A stretch of 64,000 nucleotides of DNA from Doris montereyensis (GCA_037039925.1 JAXRKP010000364.1:275224-339223), one strand, 5' to 3'; counted from the first letter of the stretch, positions 32,666 through 45,623 are shown. Notes: generated by a model from the sequence alone, not told the origin. Translations and numbers: made by a program.

Positions 32666-35320
32666 TATGTAATGTTGTGCATATGATATAAATCTTGTAC
32701 ATTAACACATTGTCAATTTAAATAGAAATATTGTGGATGAAGGGAAGCTATTATTTACAATTTGTGTAAATATTGAGAGACACTTCTAAATCTTGCCATG
32801 TTAATGTTTTATTTCGCTTAAATTGTGTTGTATTTGTATGCCTTAAATTAGTGAAAGTCTGAAAGAGATGAATTGAAATACACAATCTTTTATATAAATG
32901 TATGAATAGAATGATGTATAAAATTCACAGGCTCTTTATAACATTGGTTTTCATTCTGATATTCAAGATAGAAAATGTGTTTAGAGCGCCTCCTTACAAT
33001 TTCTTTGATTTTATATCCTTCACTTGATTTGTTTTGCATGACAGAAAGCTGACATTTATATCTGGAGTGACTCCATTATTTAAGCCACCATGAGAAGTAA
33101 GATGTAGTAAAGCTGCTAAATAAAATACATGTACTGCCAAAAGACCAAGAAATTACAATTTGTTTTTGTGGACTTAAATGGTGTGGTTAAAATCATGAAG
33201 AAATATAGATCTATTGTTTCAGATATTTTTTGTTCTCATTGTTTTCTACTGTGCAAAAAAGATCTGAAGAACTAAAATTTGTCAGGTTTTTTTTATGTAC
33301 ATGTATTATGAATCTGAATGTTATCAAGAATAGGTCCAATTAAGGAAAGCTTCTGACACTGAGGCCCAAGTGTTTTAATAAAATCACTAAATAAAAATTA
33401 TTCGAAAGAAAATATGAAACAAGACTGCTATTTGATAGTTGTGCTGAAACGATCCCCAAAAAATAATTGTTGTGTCTCATATTATAGTGAAACTTTCAAG
33501 ACAAAAAACACATTTTGTAAAACTTTGTACTTTAGATGCGACAAATACAGTGCCCAATTCCAAATAAGTTCATTTAAAAAAAGGAGAAGGCAAAAAGTGC
33601 TTAAATTTTACAAATTCGTTAAGTATGAAATAAGTATGTATTGCTTTATATGAATGTAAGCCTATATAAAAATCCTTATTTTGAAACATGTGCGATGGGA
33701 ACTTCCAAGTTTGTTCCTTAGAACTTAGACAGAAAATTTCAAATTTTCAAAAGTTGGATGGTTTGTGCCTGTTTCGATTGTAATTTTAACGAAAAGATCC
33801 CAGAGACACAAATTTTAAACAAATTCATTTTCTGATTATTTCTATAGGTTACCAATAGGTAAAAAAAAAGAGGCCATTTTGTGCTAGATATTGTAATTTC
33901 TTCTCATTTGTGAAAAGAAAACTTTGTGTCAGTTTTGTTTTTATGGTTAAAAAAGGTTCAAATAAAAGTAGTAAGGGATGTAAAAAAAATGAAGATATTG
34001 TAGACGAAGTTATTGGCATAATTAATTAATATAGATCTATAGACGTGTTGGCAGAATATTAAAAAAAAAAAAAAAATTGTGGTGAAATTCACAGAAATAT
34101 CCCGAAAGAAGAAACCTTATGATAAACTTTTGAGTCGGACTGTCATGCTGAGAAAAGTTTTTAAAAGAAAAAGCAAGAAATGTTGTTAGTCTAATGTTAC
34201 AAAAATTCCCTTGCCTTTCTTTAAGGTGTAATTTTATGGTAGTGTAAAAAGCTTCAAAAAGCTGAAATCTTGTATCTTGTCAAACAACTTGCATGATCAT
34301 AGAAACTAAAATGTTGCTTCTATATCTTGTTTATTTATACTTATCAAGAATGCTTCAACTTCAAGTAGACAGAAAAAAACCAATGTTCTTACAATTTAGT
34401 CATTATTTATGATACAGTATAAGATGTGTGTAATCGCTGTCAATTTTGGAAAGCTAATGGACATTGCATCTTACTTCCAATACATCATATGTTCTCTGTA
34501 TATATATATATATATATATCTAGCTCATTAATCTTTCAAATATTCACAAGGATGTCAAAAGATATTGTGTAAACCATACTGTTTAAAATTAAAACAGTGC
34601 TTCTGTATGTCATTTTCACAAATTATTATTATCATGATATGTGCAATAAACTGTCATGATTTCTCAAGTTAAAAATACTTTTGTTATTTGCTGTTCAAAA
34701 TATTCGTTCCCAATTCCTGTCATAAAGACTTAACTAGTGTTCCACATAATTATGTTATGTCAATATTTAGTTTGATTTTACCCACTGTGAAAACCTTCGG
34801 GGTTTGAACCCACAAACTTTTGGTTGTGAGGCCAACACCTTGCTATTGAACCTTGAGTCTCTGTAATGCCAATAGACACTTATCTAGATTACTACTCATG
34901 CATTAAAAAGGTAAGTAGAGTATCGAGTACATGTATATAAAACATGACATTGTGAGACACAGAAGGCCATATTATTATTTATATGAATCATTACATGTAC
35001 CTTTATAAACAAGTGCCTCTTTAGTTAAACTACATGTATCTAATTTCAAGAATAAATGTGTAACCCCTACATACAATCATACATGTATATCCACCGACAC
35101 ATGACCAGTTGTAGTAACTTGTACCATTCTGTTATTAGTGTCAACAAACAAATTGGGCTAATCTTCATGACACCAGCTGTAAAAATGTAAATAGCAGTTA
35201 GCAGCATTCGCTTCATTGTGTTGTTGTTGCTATACTATTAAAGTGGCACCTTAAAAATTTCTCTTCAGCTAGAGGAAAAGATTAAAGCCTTTAGAAATGA
35301 AGTTAGGCTGCATTATATTT
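32666..35320. other. AT-rich spacer, nothing recognised apart from a tRNA-like fragment
   Basis: No conserved coding segment was found on either strand. An AT run lies at 34497-34518. Confidence 0.5.
34781..34868 (-). mobile_element. tRNA-like SINE head or tRNA pseudogene
   Basis: The minus strand contains gggttcaaacccc (a perfect B-box/T-arm) and, upstream, ttggcctcacaaccaa resembling an anticodon arm with CAC. The acceptor stem does not pair, so it is not a functional tRNA. Confidence 0.5.
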
Positions 35321-35321
35321 A

Positions 35322-36054
35322 TACAGCAGTGGAATCTCTCAAATCGGGACCCCGGGGAATCAGGAAGAAATAGAAATCCTAAGGAACAGAAAGTTCCCTT
35401 GCTAATCAGGACAATTTTTTTGCATGCTTGCATTGATTACCATCGCCATTTCCCACAAAATAATAATTTATACGAACACTAACACTCACTTTGTTATCTA
35501 AATTTGGTTTCTAAACATCAATTATTACATCTGCATTAGTGCATCACATGTCATACATTACATGAAACAGTATGTACACGGTGTTGCAAGTGATAGGTTA
35601 TGACGACCATAAAGTAGATATCCATTAAAAAGATGTGAAATCAGGCATCGAGCCAGACTTTGCTCATCCAACTAAAAAATACAGTAGTGTTGACACAAGG
35701 CGGCGCTTAAGAAAGCAGACTCATGCACTTTACTGCCAATCGCAAGGACAGACGAGGAGATTTAACAATCCACCATGCACTCTTGATTACGAGACTTACT
35801 CTATCTGTCTGTCGTCCAACGAAGTTTGACTGTAAGTGACATTGACATCACAGATGAATGCCGTGTTTGTTTTGATGAACTGGGTGTGACTACTTGTTCG
35901 TTTTAATTCTGAAGTTTACCACTTACAGAATGGCTTAGGTACCTCAAAACTCAAACTGTTGAGGGAAAACCAAAATCCCTACGTCCCCAAAATTGCAGAA
36001 ACCTGGCTAATCTGGACAAGTTTCCTGAAATTTCCTGATTAGGTTCTATTGTAT
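35322..36054. mobile_element. Possible pogo/Tigger-like non-autonomous element
   Basis: The left end tacagcagtggaatctctc and the right end (reverse complement) tacaatagaacctaatcagg resemble each other and the terminal motif of pogo/Tigger elements. No transposase is visible. Boundaries are approximate. Confidence 0.42.
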
Positions 36055-36673
36055 TAAACTTGTGTCTTGTGTCACTGGTTCAATATCCTGGCTAGTCCAG
36101 GTTTCTTTTCACAATGTTATACACATAGGAAAGATACCGTATTTCATTATGATTTTCTCCCTCAACTCAGGTATGAATGAGTTCCCAGCTTTAGTAAAGA
36201 ATGGCTTTGTCAGTATTAGTACACATTTGTATGAAAGATCTTACTCTTACGGGCTGCTATACTACACGCTTCCCCAGAGTCGATAAATGGACTGAAATGG
36301 CCTGCTATGGGATAAATGGAATACAGTTGGTGAGCCAGCACTTGTGCAAGGATAGACTCTAGATTATAAATCCATCTTTATCCTTTTCTTTTTAACTTAT
36401 TTGGGAATGTGCGCTGTGTTGGCAAAGAATTTCAATTGCATCATTTACAATGTGTGCACGCACTCGTCGAACTTGTTGGTGCAATAGAAACAGTTCGAGG
36501 GATCCGTAATTCGTGGAACATGAGAAAGTACTATAGGACAAGTGATGCGTCGACTGAGACTGGAGTTGATGTATCGGCACCGAGCAGTAGATAGACCCTA
36601 GTAGTAATGGGCTACAACTACACAATGCAGACTTACGCATGTGTGTACTGTAATGTGGAGCTCCTTTCAGCAC

Positions 36674-36909
36674 AGCGTGGGCTATTTTTATACACAGTCA
36701 CAGGCTAGGCTTGCGCGCTGTTCTGACTACTACGTCAAGCGTGGTGTGGGCTATTTATAGTCACCGGCTAGGCTCCGCATGCTGTTCTAATTCTAAGCAT
36801 GGTGTGGGCTTTTTATAGTCACTGGCTAGGCTCTGCACGCAGTTCTTACTACTATGGTAAGCATGGATCTACGTTACCATGGTGTAGGCTATTTTTAGTC
36901 ACCAGCTAG
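36674..36909. repeat. Tandem repeat, about 60-80 bp unit, four copies
   Basis: Units begin near 36674, 36741, 36800 and 36880 with gtgggctattt-tagtcac-ggctagg and diverge at their 3' ends. The last unit is partial. Confidence 0.85.
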
Positions 36910-37127
36910 AGTACTTTCAGACCAAAATTAGGTAAAATTTTCAGACAGTTTGAGAAAATAGTTCGAGAATCCGCTAACAGGTTCAACTTTGGCGTGAATT
37001 TTTTTACATGATATGATAATGACATTAATTGATAGCAGACTTAAAAAGTTTCTAGGAGAGGAGACATAAGTAATGTAATAACTTGAATCTGAATAGCCTA
37101 CAGTTATAAAATAAACGTATAGGAGTA

Positions 37128-37286
37128 CAGTAGTCGCTGGATAAAAGCACACTCTGCACAAACACACGCCAACATCTGCTGACCAAATGTTTATTATATA
37201 ATAAAAGTTTTCTCATAAACACACAGCATGTACAGAAGCACAGTCTTTCCTGCGCCCAAGGGCATGCGTTTATCCAGCAACTACTG
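37128..37286. mobile_element. Tc1/mariner-type MITE, copy 2
   Basis: 159 bp with inverted ends cagtagtcgctggataaaag and gcgtttatccagcaactactg, flanked by TA on both sides. Its reverse complement aligns along its whole length with 19461-19622. Confidence 0.9.
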
Positions 37287-37968
37287 TATTTAGGAGGCAT
37301 TACTTTCCAAACAGCCCATTTACATTAAATTGGCCTCTTGCATAAGTTGAACATTGTGCACAACTTCATTGCAATTTTTGTCCTTTTTGCAGAAAAAACC
37401 CAAAACAAAACTCAACAAAAAACCAAGTCTAGAAGAAGAAAAAATCCTTCTATAAACCTGTATCTCCCTCACCCTCACTAAAACAGACATACATAAGTAC
37501 ATGTGACCACAGATAAAACATACGGAGGTCACGATAAAAAATAATATGAAACATATTAAATACAGAGGACTTGAGGTGTCATATTATTAATTTTAATGTT
37601 TTTCCAGTCTTCTTTATTGTCCACCTATCTCGGATGAATATATATATCTACAACAAAACACATCTTTTGTCAATTTCATGATTTTCAATAAAGATTTTCT
37701 AATATTTTTTCATTTAAGCAGATTGAAACAAAAAATTCCATCTTATTTCAAATTCAAACATGATGGAAAAGAAGCCTACTTTACACAAACATTTATCAAT
37801 ATTTTACACTGCATAATACTAAAGAAAAAAAGTATAACGAGTTGACAATTGATGACATGTACATGTTTCTTTAAAATTATTGAAAGATGATTGATTGCCT
37901 TCAAAATTTCATGTTCAGCACAAAAAAACAATGTGTCAATTTATAGTGTTCATCAAGCATTCGACCAA

Positions 37969-39342
37969 TCATGATTTTCCTTCACTTTCAAGGGATTGTG
38001 CTTGAGACTGTTCAAAAGATCTGAAAATACGTATGTGAACTGCTGAGTTGCTTCTGTCATGCGATATTTCCTCCCATCATCTACTTCAGGAATGTAGTCA
38101 TCCGTAAGGTCTACAGTTGACGATCTGAGCACAGATTTGAACAGTACCAGCACCTTTAGTTTGCAACTGGAGAGCAAGGTTAATTGTCCTATTCATAGCT
38201 TTACCAAGTCCATGAAGTATAACTCACTATGGGTGTCCAATATCTGTTGACATTTTTCCTCCTGTGCTTTGAAATTTGTTTTCTCTGTAATGTAGACATC
38301 AGTAGATTTTGTAGAGTATCTGAAATATTTAGAGAAAAAAGTTTTATCATACAACAAAAATTTAAAGAAGGATACTAGAACAGATGCTAGTATTAGATGG
38401 TGTAGTAAATCATCCACATTCCCTTCTCAATACTGGTCGTTTCTGATGTACTGGTGCAGTAGTCTATTGTCAGTGACTTTTGAACTGCTCAAAAAAAATC
38501 TGTCCATTATGTTAGGTCGCTCACCGTGTCAGACTGCCATCTCAAACAGTAAAAAAATACCACTGCAACTGAAAGCATCCCATAACAACATGCACTCATG
38601 TTTCCCAACTTGGATTTATCTGGAAATTCTTCCCCTTGGATGTGTCTGACTGAATTTCATGTTTACATTTATAACTGCCACATTAAGCAAAGGAAATCAG
38701 TCATTCTTGATTCAAAGGTTTGTCCCAGTACAATATATATGTCATGCTATCTATTGTCATTGCATTTAAACTGTTCTTGTGTCCAATAAACAGTCCATTG
38801 TCAATTGTCTTGAGTCCCTCATCATATCAGACTTGTGGAGATGACAGAGACCGGTCTCACATGCAGTCCCGAAAAACTGCTGCAAGTGGAAACAACCTCT
38901 TGAAAACTCACTTTCGCATTTTCTTTTTCCCCTCACAAACAGAGCCCCAACTTTTTATCGAAGTTATGTCCCTCTGGGTGTGCCTGACTATGGAAATCCT
39001 TGAATCATAATTTAAGCAAAAAGGTTCCTATCTCTCCATACTCTTTCTGTGCCTTTCACCCCATCCCACTTAATCACATTAACTGCTTGTAATTTTTCTT
39101 TCTAGTCTAATTCTTTAATCCATTTCTAAGAGAGACAAAGTTAAAGGAAACAATGCAATCTAGAATCTAGATCTGCAGGATCTAGAATCTAGATCTAGAT
39201 CGAGTTGGAGTGAGTTTGTTGATGGGTCGGGAAGAAGATCATTAAAGCAAAATTACCTTCTGGGAGGTCTTTTTCTCCGTGAATAATTGTCACCAACTGT
39301 CGGTTTTGTCGACTTGACCGGGTGTGTGTGAGTGTGATCCAT
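37969..39342 (-). CDS. POP7: POP7 / Rpp20, RNase P and RNase MRP subunit (Alba-like)
   Basis: Two coding exons on the minus strand: 39257-39342 and 37969-38319, about 145 residues (human POP7 about 140). Exon 1 runs from ATG at 39342 to a basic segment DNYSRRKRPPRR and a GTAATT donor in phase 2. Exon 2 completes that Arg codon and reads TDVYITEKTNFKAQEEKCQQ, then HGLGKAMNRTINLALQLQ, SSTVDLTDDYIPE and SNSAVHIRIFR. These are the Alba-fold blocks of Rpp20, which pairs with Rpp25 to bind the P3 domain of RNase P/MRP RNA in the nucleolus. Three small frame breaks (near 38214, 38125 and 38068) interrupt exon 2. With them allowed for, the exon closes exactly on TGA at 37969-37971. It lies head to head with ARV1. 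Confidence 0.9.
39165..39203. promoter_or_regulatory. CTAGATCTAG palindrome cluster in POP7 intron 1
   Basis: Overlapping tctagaatctagatct units about 55 bp beyond the POP7 exon 1 donor. Function inferred only from recurrence in first introns. Confidence 0.45.
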
Positions 39343-39737
39343 CTTGAGTAGGCCAACACGAGAAACGAAAAGATGAAAAAGCTAAGTCCCCAAAAAGCCT
39401 TCCTAGATAACGAATACATCACCACACACGACTATGCAGTATTCGGCATTACCAAACGTACGCATACAATCTGAAGGAAGAAACATGTATACGTCTTTAA
39501 CCTAAGCACTTTAGAGAATATTTTTCGTGATCTAAAGGTTCCTTTTATCATAATTCTTATCATTCAAATTACTGTTGCAAAAAATACAAAACAAACACAC
39601 AACAACATAACCAACAACATCGACGAGACAGTATCTGCCACATATAAATGTGTTTGCAAGTACTCGACACTCGTGCACTCTTCCGGAAAAACATTACTTT
39701 TCCTTTCGTTTTCTCTCATCCTCAACGAAATCTGAAA
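39343..39737. promoter_or_regulatory. POP7-ARV1 bidirectional promoter region
   Basis: 395 bp separates the two divergent start codons and must hold both 5' UTRs and promoters. No obvious TATA box was seen at a convincing position for either gene. Confidence 0.75.
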
Positions 39738-42700
39738 ATGGCTGAAAATGATTCTTTCCAGTGCATAGAATGTAGCAAAACTGTCGACTGTCTTTATCAT
39801 GATTATAAAGCTGGAATAATTAAAATTTCTCACTGTGTGAGTTTCTTCAAAAAATATTAAGAACTGGATCTAGATCTAGAATCTAGAACTAGTGTTAGAT
39901 CACTACTAAGTAGAGTAGAGAAGAGGTCAAGCCTGTAGATCTCTGTACCTTTTTATAGTCAACACGGCTATAACATCAGTACAGCTAGTTAATTCTGTTT
40001 GATGTTTCTGTAAAACATGCTCTTTATTTCAATAAAAATTCTTTTATTTCAATAAAATCCTGGTACATCTGTTACTAGCACTGTCCATCATGGTTCCAGA
40101 GCTAAAGAACTGTTGGATTCATGGACTCAAAGAGACAACAATGAGTATTCAGGGTTCAGTAATCCAGTGATATTTCTAGTTGAGTCGAAAATTATGAAAA
40201 GTATGACTCCAACAAAGACGTAATTATGGGCATGGTCAGATGAATAGGGAGTTTTAAAGAAAAAAATTTAATTGTATTTTTATGCTTCAAAAATGGAATA
40301 ATCGGTGTCACTTTTTGCTATTTTTCACGCTATACTGAAATAAAAAAACCCAAATCCAATTAGTTTGTTAGATGACTTACAGGCTAAAGTGGTTTCCAGC
40401 ACAAATTTTCCTGCTATAAGCGATGGTATCCCACATGGATGGTAAGCACCGATACGTGCTGAAAGGTGTCAGAGTGGAGCAGACAGCTTGCCTTTATTCT
40501 ACTTCTAGTCAGCAAGATCATTTATAAGCAAAAATAACACTGTGAAGGCCCCAAAAGCAATGACATCTATAGCAAACAGGCCAAAGGTGTTCTTGTCTGA
40601 TAATGGCTTTGTTTTGTTAGGCACTGCATTTTTAAGTTAATATTCCAATCTTTAAAAAAATCTCTTCACAGAACACAACATGGTATCACAGGCAAAACTG
40701 TCAAAAACCGTGTAGACTCTCCTTAACTTCATGAATACTTTATTCACAGAAATTAATCATTTTTATTGACTTTTTACATAAAGAAATGTTTGAATATTCA
40801 CGTTGATGGGTTTTGAAATAATTTTCATTGTTTTGGATGGTTTCATCAAACACATGTTTATGATTTGTTGCTGTTTCCACTTTTTCCCAGAAATGGAAAT
40901 CTAAATATCTACCTCTTTTTACTAGTTGCATGACTTTCATTGTTGTGGGAATTATAATATTATATCAAACAAAATTATATTTATCAAAATCTTAAAGACT
41001 GGAGTTTTTGATGTAAGAATTTTATGGCGATTGGCCGTGTTGTTGAGAAGTTATTAACATTTATATATGGGTTCCGTTTAAAAAAAAAAGTACTGTATTA
41101 CCTTCATCCATCTCTTGGGCTATCTCTGGCCAACATTTATCAGTGGCTGTACACTTAGCATGCATTTTCTTTTCCTCCTCCTCCTTCTCCCTCTTGCTAT
41201 TTCCAACAACAAGAATTTTCCTGACTTTTCTGCCAGTTTGCCTGCGTGAGCAGCTGGCAACCAAATGTTGGTAGTACTCGTCTATTCTAGACGGTTTACA
41301 AAGTAAGCATGAGACTATATTCAAAACAGATGCCGGCAGACTGATGCTGGTTAACCCATGCCGGAAAACCAGCATCATTCTGGTCTTACCTTATAGATGG
41401 ATGCTGAGGGGCAGAGCTTACCCTTGAACAGCAACATAGGAGTCAGGATATGCCAATCTTCCTGCCCAAATGCACTGGATAAGAGCAAATACGTGTACCA
41501 GCATCATTGTATCTATAATACCAATTATGGTGTTGTGTTAACTTCAATGCCTTCTCTAATGCCAGACATTTTTGTTGCAGGATGAGTGTGGTGCTGTTGC
41601 TGATAAATATATTGAATATGATTCTGTCATTATTCTGTTGGATATGCTTCTACTTCGACTTCAAGCCTTCAGGCACCTGCTCTTCAACATTAAGTTTAAG
41701 GTGAGGCAAATATATCTTAGTGAAAGAAAAAGACTCTTGCTTGAGCTCTAAAGAAAACCCAAGAAACAACTTTACTTTTTGTCTCGGTATGCTGGTACAG
41801 TAGATCTCAATTTGTCAAGCCAGAATCAATTCTTATTATTCCACAAAACTTGGTGAATGCCAAATTTAATCCTGTGTTAATGTCATCACATCATTCTAAG
41901 ACAGAAATATTTTTATTTCTAAGATTAATCACAATTGTGTTTATTGATAAAAAATTGAAATCAACAAAAATAACTGTTTGTTTAATATATATGTACCAGT
42001 ATTTAAAGATTTTTTTATGAACTTATTGATTGTACCTTCATAAAAATGTATGTTTAGAGGTTTATTTGGTCATTTACTCCAAATACAACAGTCTAATAAT
42101 GTTTCTTTCACAATGAATGCTTCTTTTATTTTAATTTTGTTGTTGTTGCTATAATTCAGGATGGTGAATTAAGATCTTGACCTTGTGTTATGTTAAGGGT
42201 AGTGTGTCAGATAAGTTTCCTCCTACTGTAAAGAGTTTTTCAGTTGTATAATGGAGTCTGTGAATTGAAAACACTTAGGTAATTAAATAATTAGCCTGAA
42301 ATTATACTCAGAAGACATGTTTATCTTTCTTTCTTTCTTTCTTAAAACCTACCTCACTAACTAAAGGTTAATTTTCTAATGCAAAAATAATAATTGTGGT
42401 ACTACATCAGAGAAAATAACTCGTCAAGTTGAAGACCTGTGAGATCCTTTCTTGTGACATTGAAAGAATAATTAATTCTCACCATATCAAAGATTATGCT
42501 TCAGTGACACTAAGACTGAGATCTTTTTCTCTCACAGTCACCTTTCAGGTCTGTACTATTGCTATGGGTATGTGATTCCTTCACAAAATTGATTCAAAGG
42601 AAAACAGAAATGGAGCATTCCATTACACCCCTCGCTTGTCCCATGAAATAATTGGAATGGAACTCTACATCAACTACTTAGCAGCTGCATGCGGTGAGTA

Positions 42701-45472
42701 ATGCAATTTTTCTTTACTAGTTTCCTGTAAAAAATGATTTCTTATTTACTCTAGCTTTGTATTGAGCTAGAATTTATTATTTTTTTGTTTTTGTTTGTCT
42801 TTTCGGGATCCATATATCTTCATATATAAAGACATTTCCTTCAAGGCCATTTATAGTCCATAGAGCCAGAGACTATTCCAGTTTTTATTGTTATTCAGTT
42901 TCTATTGTACGAAACAGAACAGGTTATCAATAATCATTCATCACTTCCTGGACAGAATGCTAACTTACAGGTTTTGGTTTCTATTTGCACTTTATTAAAA
43001 AGGAAAACATGTTTTTTCCCATGGACACAATGTATTATTTTCGGGATTTGAACCCAGGATCTCACAATCCCTAGTCTGGCAGTCTAAGCGCTAGGCCACC
43101 GACACCACCTCCATTAAGTTTCAGTGAGAAGAATGGGAATGTTGAAAGCACAGGAGATTAAGTTTGAACCTGCTCTTCACCTTGAATATCCTAAACGATG
43201 TATCCGGCTAATTTGTTACCGTTACTTTTAATTAAGTTACACCATAACACTTTACATCTTTGTACCTCCTTTTATTCTTGTAGTTAATCTCAAACAGGCT
43301 CTTACTCCTTGATATAAGAAACGTTTTGATTTTTTAATCCAACGCATTTGGCCAATCTTTTCTTTTCTCCAGAGCTTTTGTGCTTTATGACCAGTGTAAT
43401 GCTAGTTTTGGCTATAAAAAGTTTGGTTCACAAAGGAAATCTTACTTCTCTTGAGTGAGTATTACATTTTTGCCATTAAAGATAAGAAACTTTTTCTTCA
43501 GGAAAATCAAATTTATGAGAGTTGCGCTCATTTTATAATTATCGCATTATATACAGGTACTGTGATGAAAAATTGAGTAAAATATAGACTATTCTATTTT
43601 CTTCAGAGTTTACCTATATTACTTTCTTTGGGGACTGTATGTAAGATGTTACTAGGTAATTTGTACCATGTGTATCATAAAAATTGTGAGTCTACCATTA
43701 TCTCTTAAACTTATTATTTCTCAGGTATTATATATATATGTGTGATGTTTATGTTGATGTGTGTGCAGTATTCTTAAAGGAAATAATTACTCGTGGGTTA
43801 GCTATGCTCACACTGTCATAATAAGTTGCACACTTTACAAAATATGCAGTAGTAATGTTATATGTATGTATGTTATATCATGATCAAACAATGGAGCAAT
43901 ATAAACTGCTGTTCTTCTCTCCTAACAGCTAAAAGAAGAATGTAAAAAGAAATAGAGAAAACCTTCCCTTCCCATTATGCTTAATTGAATTTATATCTGC
44001 TTAAGCTTCTTCATTAAAGAATCATACTTAACAAAATATGGAATTAAGCTACCTTGTCGTTATAAATCACAATGGTATTGTCCAAAAAGCATAACAGATT
44101 AAAATTAAAGTTTCTTTTTAATATGTGGAAGAATGTTATTTAATTACAAATGCTTTTTACATTTTAATACAAGTACAGTCTAATTGAAAAAGTAACACTT
44201 GAATATTGATAATTTCTATCCTTCTTGTCTCCTGCAGTCCTGGCTTGATAATCAAAGCAATTGTTGTTGGCAACCTTGAGGGCGCATACTTGCCATGCCT
44301 GTTTTGCTTTGGGGTCAGTCCTACAGTAGTGCTTTGTTTGGCTGTACCAGGGTTTTGTATGCTTGTCGTCTGTTCAAGCATTTAAGAGGTAAGTTTAATA
44401 GGTTTTAATTTTTTTATCACTTTTTTACAATGTATGTCTCAAAATGATTTGTTAGTTCTTTTTCATATTATTATGGCCCATAGAGCAAGCTTATCCCAGT
44501 TTCTTTAGTGTGAAGTGGAATAGATGATAATAAGCATCCCTGGACAGGACACTAGTCTGATACAGGTTTATTGTTTGGTACCCATTTGCACTTGGGTCAA
44601 GTGAAGAAAATGCGTGTAAAGTGTCTTTCCCAGAGAACACAACATTGTACCTAAATTTACATGATCTCAAGTCTGACAGCCTAACCACTCAGCCACTAAC
44701 ACCATCCAAAGTGATATGTGATTACAATCAATGTTTGCATAGTTCAATCAGTCTTTATGAATTTGTTTTTACACCAGTCTGAAAGAGACTGTTCTGTCTC
44801 TAACAATCAGATTTTATTATGAAAATTATTTGTCATAAATGACTTAAATGCTACTTTTAAAATAGGCTTTGATAAAATACATGTTGTGTACTGCCTATGG
44901 ACACAAGGTTGACCAAATGAAGTAAACAAAACAAAAATCAGAACGGCTTCCCGACACATTGAAATGAAGACTTTTGAGAACATAATGAAAATTTAAATTT
45001 AAATGAGATGGAAGTGACCATTAAGAACAAAAGAGGATATAGGTAGATGCGGTAATGCCATCATTTGATGATGATGATTAAGCGGTCCATGTATTTTTTT
45101 TATGTCATCACACCATCTGGTAGGTGTTCTTCCTTGTTTTCTGTGTTCATTTCTTAGCTGCCATTTTGAACATGTTTTAGTCCATCTGTTGTCTTTAAAT
45201 CTTGCTCTATGGCCAACCCATTTGTCTGAGTGAGTGTTTGAGGGCGTCAGTGATTCTTGTTCTTTTTCTTATTTCAATGCAACATCATCGCTTACACAAA
45301 AAATCTGAAGTAAACGTTTTTTTTTGTTAAATTTCTGTTCTTTTCAGTTGGCATTGAGGGACCTCACACAGATTTGTTTGCATTTCTTGCAGTGTTGGTA
45401 GCAACAGCAGCACAGTTTTTTGTACCCCATTGGATATCTTATTCGCTTTTACCAGCTTGCTTTTATGAATAA
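39738..45472 (+). CDS. ARV1: ARV1, ER membrane sterol/lipid homeostasis protein
   Basis: Six exons: 39738-39836, 41581-41700, 42538-42693, 43373-43454, 44238-44388, 45348-45472, about 244 residues (human about 271). Exon 1 (MAENDSFQCIECSKTVDCLY) gives the first CxxC of the zinc ribbon. The second pair forms across the exon 1/2 junction (HC joined to DEC). Exon 2 continues ADKYIEYDSVIILLDMLLLR, diagnostic for the ARV1 homology domain. Later exons are hydrophobic membrane segments. ARV1 sits in the ER membrane and affects sterol distribution and GPI-anchor synthesis in yeast and mammals. Frame breaks occur in exon 3 (near 42635) and exon 5 (near 44280). Both leave clear similarity on each side and the phases close. 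Poly(A) signals AATAAA lie at 45468-45473, overlapping the stop, and at 45618-45623. Confidence 0.92.
39866..39893. promoter_or_regulatory. CTAGATCTAG palindrome cluster in ARV1 intron 1
   Basis: ggatctagatctagaatcta and neighbours begin about 30 bp after the ARV1 exon 1 donor. Confidence 0.45.
42835..43112 (-). mobile_element. tRNA-derived SINE, full copy, ARV1 intron 3
   Basis: The minus-strand head reads ggtggcctagcgcttagac (A-box) and gggttcaaatcccg (B-box). The body carries the same motifs as the copy at 26985. It lies antisense to ARV1. Confidence 0.8.
44465..44706 (-). mobile_element. tRNA-derived SINE, ARV1 intron 5
   Basis: It has the shared body (tatggcccatagagc, cctggacaggacactagtct, cacttgggtcaagtg) and a degenerate tRNA-like head (gtggctgagtggttaggctg on the minus strand). 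Confidence 0.78.
45060..45275 (-). mobile_element. LINE C-terminal fragment, ARV1 intron 5
   Basis: Across shifted minus-strand frames it resembles the GWAHRARFKDNRWTK ... WCDDIKK block at the end of RTE-like polyproteins. A short GAT repeat forms the tail side at 45066-45078. Confidence 0.6.
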
Positions 45473-45617
45473 AATTGTACAAACAAAGGACTCCTTCTTA
45501 TTAATGTTTTTTTGTCATTATCTGTTTGCAGAATGTGAGTTGATATTGTGCATTATTGCTGTTTAACTGCACAAAGGAATGTGGTTGCCAGTCTTGTTGG
45601 TTTCATTGCTTTGATAT

Positions 45618-45623
45618 AATAAA
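45618..45623 (+). terminator. ARV1 candidate poly(A) signal AATAAA
   Basis: AATAAA 146 bp after the ARV1 stop. An earlier AATAAA (45468-45473) overlaps the stop codon itself, so this one is the more likely signal if the 3' UTR has usual length. Confidence 0.5.

Noticed and set aside
34781..34868. tRNA-Val gene on the minus strand
   Set aside because: The T arm and anticodon region look right, but the acceptor stem fails, so it is better explained as a SINE head or pseudogene.
36392..36673. 93-residue minus-strand ORF
   Set aside because: No similarity recognised, and it runs up to the tandem repeat. Length is within chance for this composition.
39195..39425. Apparent small membrane protein on the minus strand (MYSLSRKAFWGLSFFIFSF)
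   Set aside because: The same bases in another frame give POP7 exon 1, which splices in phase to the Alba-like exon 2. The hydrophobic frame is a shadow over the 5' UTR.
41061..41378. 105-residue minus-strand ORF with a Glu/Lys-rich stretch
   Set aside because: No family resemblance and no supporting splice partners. It lies within ARV1 intron 1.
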